From positions 186,001 through 250,000 of the forward strand of contig JACKNV010000005.1 of assembly GCA_024234735.1 (NCBI GenBank): a stretch of 64,000 bases of DNA, in the 5' to 3' direction. This document shows, in pieces, positions 60,991-64,000 of the stretch. The first letter of the stretch is position 1; each line of letters opens with the position of its first letter. This DNA comes from Pseudomonadales bacterium (GTDB lineage: Bacteria > Pseudomonadota > Gammaproteobacteria > Pseudomonadales > Halieaceae). The notes under the pieces were generated by a model. That model was not told the DNA's origin, made no database searches, and was given only the letters and a program-made list of their open reading frames with translations. A program made the translations under genes and the position numbers.

Positions 60991-62193
60991 ATGAGCATCA
61001 GTGATCAGGAACTGAACGAATTCCGCGCCCAGGTTTCCGCCTGGATGCGCGACAACAAGCCTGCCGATCCCGGTTTTCTGCTGCCCCAGACCTTTATGGA
61101 GGTGGGGGACGAGCGCCAGCTGGACTTCCTGCGGGAGTGGCAGCACAAGGTGTGGTCCGCTGGCTATCTGGGTATGGCCTGGCCGAAGGCGTATGGCGGC
61201 GGCGGCCAGCAGGCGGTGTTCCAGGCCATCGCCGACCGGGAGATGCGCCGCCACGCGGTGCCCATCTGTTTCAACGTGATCGGCCTCGGTTGGGCCGGGC
61301 CGCTGATCCTCGACATCGGCTCGGAGGAGGAAAAAGCGCGGTATCTCAAGGGTATTCTCAGCGCCGAGGATATCTGGTGCCAGGGCTTCTCCGAGCCGGA
61401 CCACGGCTCCGACCTGGGCAGCGCCCAGACCAGGGCGGTGCGCGATGGCGACGAGTATGTCATCAACGGCCAGAAGATCTGGACCACCATGGGCAATTTT
61501 GCGAAATACATGATCCTGCTGGCCAGGACCAACCCCGCTGCGCAGCGCAAGTACGACGGCCTGTCGTTTTTCCTGGCGCCCATGAACGTGCCCGGCATTG
61601 AAGCCAGGCCGATCCGCAAGATTACCGGGGAATACGGGTTTACCGAGACCTTCTTTACCGACGCGCGTATCCCCGCCGGCTGTCTCATGGGCGAGGAGGG
61701 GCAGGGTTGGAAGATCGCCATGCAGACCCTGCAATACGAGCGCGGCGCCGAGGCCGGCGCCGCCGGCGGCCTGATGATGGTGCGGGTCACCATCGACGAC
61801 ATGATCGAGCAGCTGCGGGATGTGAGCCGCGACGGCGCTCCGGTGCTGCACGACCCGGTGATGCGCGATACGCTGGTGAAGATGATCATGGAGGAAAAAG
61901 CGGTGGCCCTGGGCGAGCGGCGCGCGCACATCTCCGCGCTGACCTCCGACTACCCGGGCTCCCTGCCGCTGTCGGGCAAGCTGCGTTCCACCGAGATGAG
62001 CCGCCGCATGCGCCAGTTCGCCATCAATCTCCAGGGCGCCGCCGGCGGTCTGTACGTGGGCGACGACGCGGCCCGCCAGGGTGGCTTCTGGCAGCGCGCC
62101 TATTTCAACAGTTTCTCGGCAACCATCGGCGGTGGCACCAGCCAGGTGCAGGCCAATATCGTCGCCGAACATGTTCTCGGCCTGCCCAAGTAG
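60991..62193 (+). CDS. Acyl-CoA dehydrogenase, probable alpha subunit of a heteromeric enzyme
   Basis: A 400-residue acyl-CoA dehydrogenase with GFSEPDHGSDLGSAQT, NGQKIWTTMGNFAKYM and KITGEYGFTETFFTDARIP in the middle domain. The C-terminus carries FNSFSATIGGGTSQVQANIVAEHVLGLP, without the usual Glu at the catalytic helix. ATG at 60991 with AGGAA about 12 nt upstream is used instead of one 24 nt earlier. The next gene, 10 bp later, is a smaller, divergent dehydrogenase. Such paired genes are known to encode alpha2beta2 dehydrogenases for steroid or terpenoid side chains (for example FadE pairs of mycobacteria). Confidence 0.9.
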   Translation: MSISDQELNEFRAQVSAWMRDNKPADPGFLLPQTFMEVGDERQLDFLREWQHKVWSAGYLGMAWPKAYGGGGQQAVFQAIADREMRRHAVPICFNVIGLGWAGPLILDIGSEEEKARYLKGILSAEDIWCQGFSEPDHGSDLGSAQTRAVRDGDEYVINGQKIWTTMGNFAKYMILLARTNPAAQRKYDGLSFFLAPMNVPGIEARPIRKITGEYGFTETFFTDARIPAGCLMGEEGQGWKIAMQTLQYERGAEAGAAGGLMMVRVTIDDMIEQLRDVSRDGAPVLHDPVMRDTLVKMIMEEKAVALGERRAHISALTSDYPGSLPLSGKLRSTEMSRRMRQFAINLQGAAGGLYVGDDAARQGGFWQRAYFNSFSATIGGGTSQVQANIVAEHVLGLPK

Positions 62194-62203
62194 GAGCACA
62201 TCC

Positions 62204-63340
62204 ATGTCAGTCATAGGAAATACCGCTCTCGGCTTCAGTGAAGAGCAGGCCATGTTGCTCGACGTCGCCCGGGAATTCTGCCGCGACAGGTCACCCATGG
62301 CCGCGGTGCGCGCGCAACTGGAAACCGAGCACGGTTTCGACCGGGAGATCTGGGAGGAAATGGTGGCGCTGGGCTGGGCCGGCATCGCCCTGCCGGAATC
62401 CTGCGGCGGCTCGGGCCTGGGCGTGGCGGCGCTGGTACCGGTCGCCGAGGCCATGGGGCGGGCGATGCTGGGCACGCCCCTGATCAGCTCATCCCTGGCG
62501 GCGCAATTACTGCTGCGCGCGGGCGGGGCCGGCCCCATGGATGACATCCTCGCCGCCATTGCCGGCGGTGCGATTGCCACGGTAGCGCTGCTGGATGGTG
62601 CCGACTGGGGCGCCACCCATACCGGCTGCACGCTGGGCCCGGGAGGGGAGCTGCAGGGCGTCAAGCACTATGTACCCGATGCCGCGGTGGCGGGCCTGTT
62701 CGTGGTGCTGGTGGAGGACGGGGGCGCGCCGGCGCTGGCCCTGGTGCGGGCGGAGCAGCTGGCACCGGGGGCGATCGCGGCCAATACCCTGATCGACCAG
62801 ACCAAGCGCAGTGCCAGCGTGGATTTCAGCGGGGTGCGGGTATCCGAAGAGCAGCTGCTGCGTGGCGCGGCCGTGGTCAGCGGCGTGCACGACCTCCACC
62901 TGCTGGGCGCCCTGCTGATTGCGGCGGAGGCCACCGGCAGCGCGGCAAGTTGCCTGGATACCACCGTGGAGTACCTCAAGACCCGCAAGCAGTTCGGCAG
63001 GTTGATCGGCTCTTACCAGGCCCTCAAGCACCCTGCGGTGGACATATTGTGCGCGGTGGACTCGTCGCGCTCGTTCATCTATCACGCCGCTACCCTGGCG
63101 GGTGACGGGCCGCTGGACAGGGATGCTGAAATCGCCTGCCGCATGGCCAAGGCGCAGGCCACCGAGACGCTGCTGTTTGCCGGTGATCGGGCGGTTCAGT
63201 TTCACGGCGGCATGGGGTTCACCTACGAGTGTGATGCCCAGCTGTACATCCGCCGGGCCCAGTGGAGCCAGCAGCAGTGGGGCGACGCCCAGCACCACCG
63301 CAAGCGACTTGCCGCCATGCTGCTGGGCCCCGTTGGCTAG
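62204..63340 (+). CDS. Acyl-CoA dehydrogenase, probable beta subunit
   Basis: A 378-residue, divergent acyl-CoA dehydrogenase. The N-terminal domain is clear (GWAGIALPESCGGSGLG), but the middle FAD-contact region (VALLDGADWGATHTG) has lost the usual TEP-GSD signature. The C-terminus retains YLKTRKQFGRLIGSYQALKH and VQFHGGMGFTYECDAQLYIRR. The pattern is that of the second subunit in heteromeric dehydrogenases, which shares one flavin site with its partner. It starts 10 bp after the partner with AGGAG 9 nt before the ATG, so they should be made in equal amounts. Substrate unknown; a bulky cyclic or branched CoA ester is likely. Confidence 0.9.
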   Translation: MSVIGNTALGFSEEQAMLLDVAREFCRDRSPMAAVRAQLETEHGFDREIWEEMVALGWAGIALPESCGGSGLGVAALVPVAEAMGRAMLGTPLISSSLAAQLLLRAGGAGPMDDILAAIAGGAIATVALLDGADWGATHTGCTLGPGGELQGVKHYVPDAAVAGLFVVLVEDGGAPALALVRAEQLAPGAIAANTLIDQTKRSASVDFSGVRVSEEQLLRGAAVVSGVHDLHLLGALLIAAEATGSAASCLDTTVEYLKTRKQFGRLIGSYQALKHPAVDILCAVDSSRSFIYHAATLAGDGPLDRDAEIACRMAKAQATETLLFAGDRAVQFHGGMGFTYECDAQLYIRRAQWSQQQWGDAQHHRKRLAAMLLGPVG

Positions 63341-63437
63341 CGGCGCTGCCGGGCAGCTGGAAAATGCGGCGGCCCTGGACTAAGCTTGGGGCATGTAACC
63401 TTGAGTGGCTGCAGGTGCGTGGCCGGGTGGGGCTTTA

Positions 63438-63896
63438 ATGAATGCAATGGCAATTATGGTGGCAGGTGTCGCGATCGCGCTGTTGTCACTGCTGCTTGTT
63501 TCCCGGCGCAAGCCACAGTCGGTGGGCTCTCAAGCGAAAGCCCTGGCACGGCACTCGCAGGCCCGCGAGGAGCGTACCCAGCGCAAGCGATTCCCGGGGG
63601 TTTCCATCAACGCCGCCCCCCACTGCTGCCAGGAGGCGAAACTGGTCGAGGGGGTACGCTTTCATCCCGACGACGCTCCGACACTGCCGCTTCCGGGCTG
63701 TTCCCTCGATGTGTGCAAGTGTACCTATGTGCACCATTCGGACCGGCGTTCCGGCACCCTTGACCGGCGCCGGCTGACCAACCTGAAAAAAGATTATGCC
63801 CTGTTTTTCGGGCGCGAGGATCAGCGCGAGGGCCGCGGGCGCCGGGCCAGTGACTGGAAGGCCGCCTACGAAAATACCGAGTACCTGTCCTACTGA
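63438..63896 (+). CDS. Cysteine-rich membrane-anchored protein of unknown function
   Basis: A 152-residue protein with an N-terminal membrane helix (about 4-21, AIMVAGVAIALLSLLLV), a basic linker, and a conserved-looking patch with INAAPHCCQEAK followed by GCSLDVCKCTYVHHSDRR. The five Cys and nearby His residues could form a metal or disulfide site. The tail is charged and ends YENTEYLSY. I do not recognise the family. GGTGGGG is 5-6 nt before the ATG at 63438. It follows the acyl-CoA dehydrogenases after 97 bp and need not belong with them. Confidence 0.8.
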   Translation: MNAMAIMVAGVAIALLSLLLVSRRKPQSVGSQAKALARHSQAREERTQRKRFPGVSINAAPHCCQEAKLVEGVRFHPDDAPTLPLPGCSLDVCKCTYVHHSDRRSGTLDRRRLTNLKKDYALFFGREDQREGRGRRASDWKAAYENTEYLSY

Positions 63897-64000
63897 GTCT
63901 GTCCTGCGTTATCGCCGACCGTGAAGCGGCCCTTTGCGGGGGGGTGTGCAGGCCTTATCATTGTGCCCCTCATTGCTTGCCACTTCAGGAATACACCGCA

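Overview
The window is a GC-rich, densely coded stretch of a gammaproteobacterial chromosome. This follows from a long PlsB acyltransferase, an MltD-type transglycosylase with LysM repeats, NhaA, SelO and PbpG, combined with many short-chain dehydrogenases, acyl-CoA dehydrogenases and a TonB-dependent receptor. That mix suggests a marine, lipid- or steroid-using lineage such as Halieaceae/Cellvibrionales; the placement is inferred from gene content, not computed. I see 52 protein genes, one truncated gene, one 18-codon leader ORF, one tRNA and one strong structured-RNA candidate. There is no rRNA, CRISPR array, insertion sequence or prophage.

Left part, 1-10.7 kb: a TonB-dependent receptor cut by the window edge, a regulator made of two fused HxlR units, a DUF1295 membrane reductase-like gene and an SDR share look-alike promoter/operator sequences (TTGCAT followed by AATAG half-sites). 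A complete tripartite RND efflux operon (lipoprotein adaptor, HAE1 pump, NodT-type outer-membrane channel) follows. From 10.7 to 17.0 kb the minus strand carries a phospholipid operon: a HAD-PlsC fusion with a Lys-Ala repeat tail, plsB, gpsA, then pbpG. Upstream of it a sigma70-like promoter, about 208 nt of hairpin-rich sequence and an intrinsic terminator define an RNA that is either a small RNA or an attenuating leader of this operon.

Middle, 17.1-32.5 kb: a Tat-exported SDR lipoprotein, an exported methyltransferase-like protein, a LOG-family nucleosidase, an MFS transporter, two translationally coupled GT-C-like membrane proteins, a fructosamine kinase, tRNA-Val(GAC) with its own promoter and terminator, a small secreted protein with a VPEID/PEP-CTERM-like sorting tail, nhaA, a one-chain PyrD-PyrK fusion, an LHPP-like HAD phosphatase and MltD.

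From 32.5 to 48.0 kb lies a polysaccharide locus in three blocks (plus, minus, plus). It has a WcaJ-type initiating transferase, glycosyltransferases of GT-C, GT4, DUF1972 and GT2 types, a Wzy/ligase-like protein, a Wzx-like flippase, two sulfotransferase-like proteins, a methyltransferase, UDP-glucuronate decarboxylase, an FdtA-like cupin and an FAD oxidoreductase. Together these suggest a sulfated, possibly xylose-containing heteropolysaccharide.

Right part, 48.0-64 kb: DUF1508, SelO and an exported 2-hydroxyacid dehydrogenase on the minus strand; an N-acyl-D-amino-acid deacylase-like amidohydrolase; a copper ATPase preceded by a coupled leader ORF and followed by a cupredoxin-like protein; an AT-rich GNAT gene and a truncated GFA-family gene; an exported YtcJ-like amidohydrolase; then a catabolic run of one RhlG/FabG-like SDR and three acyl-CoA dehydrogenases, the last two probably one heteromeric enzyme. 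A small cysteine-rich protein of unknown function closes the window.
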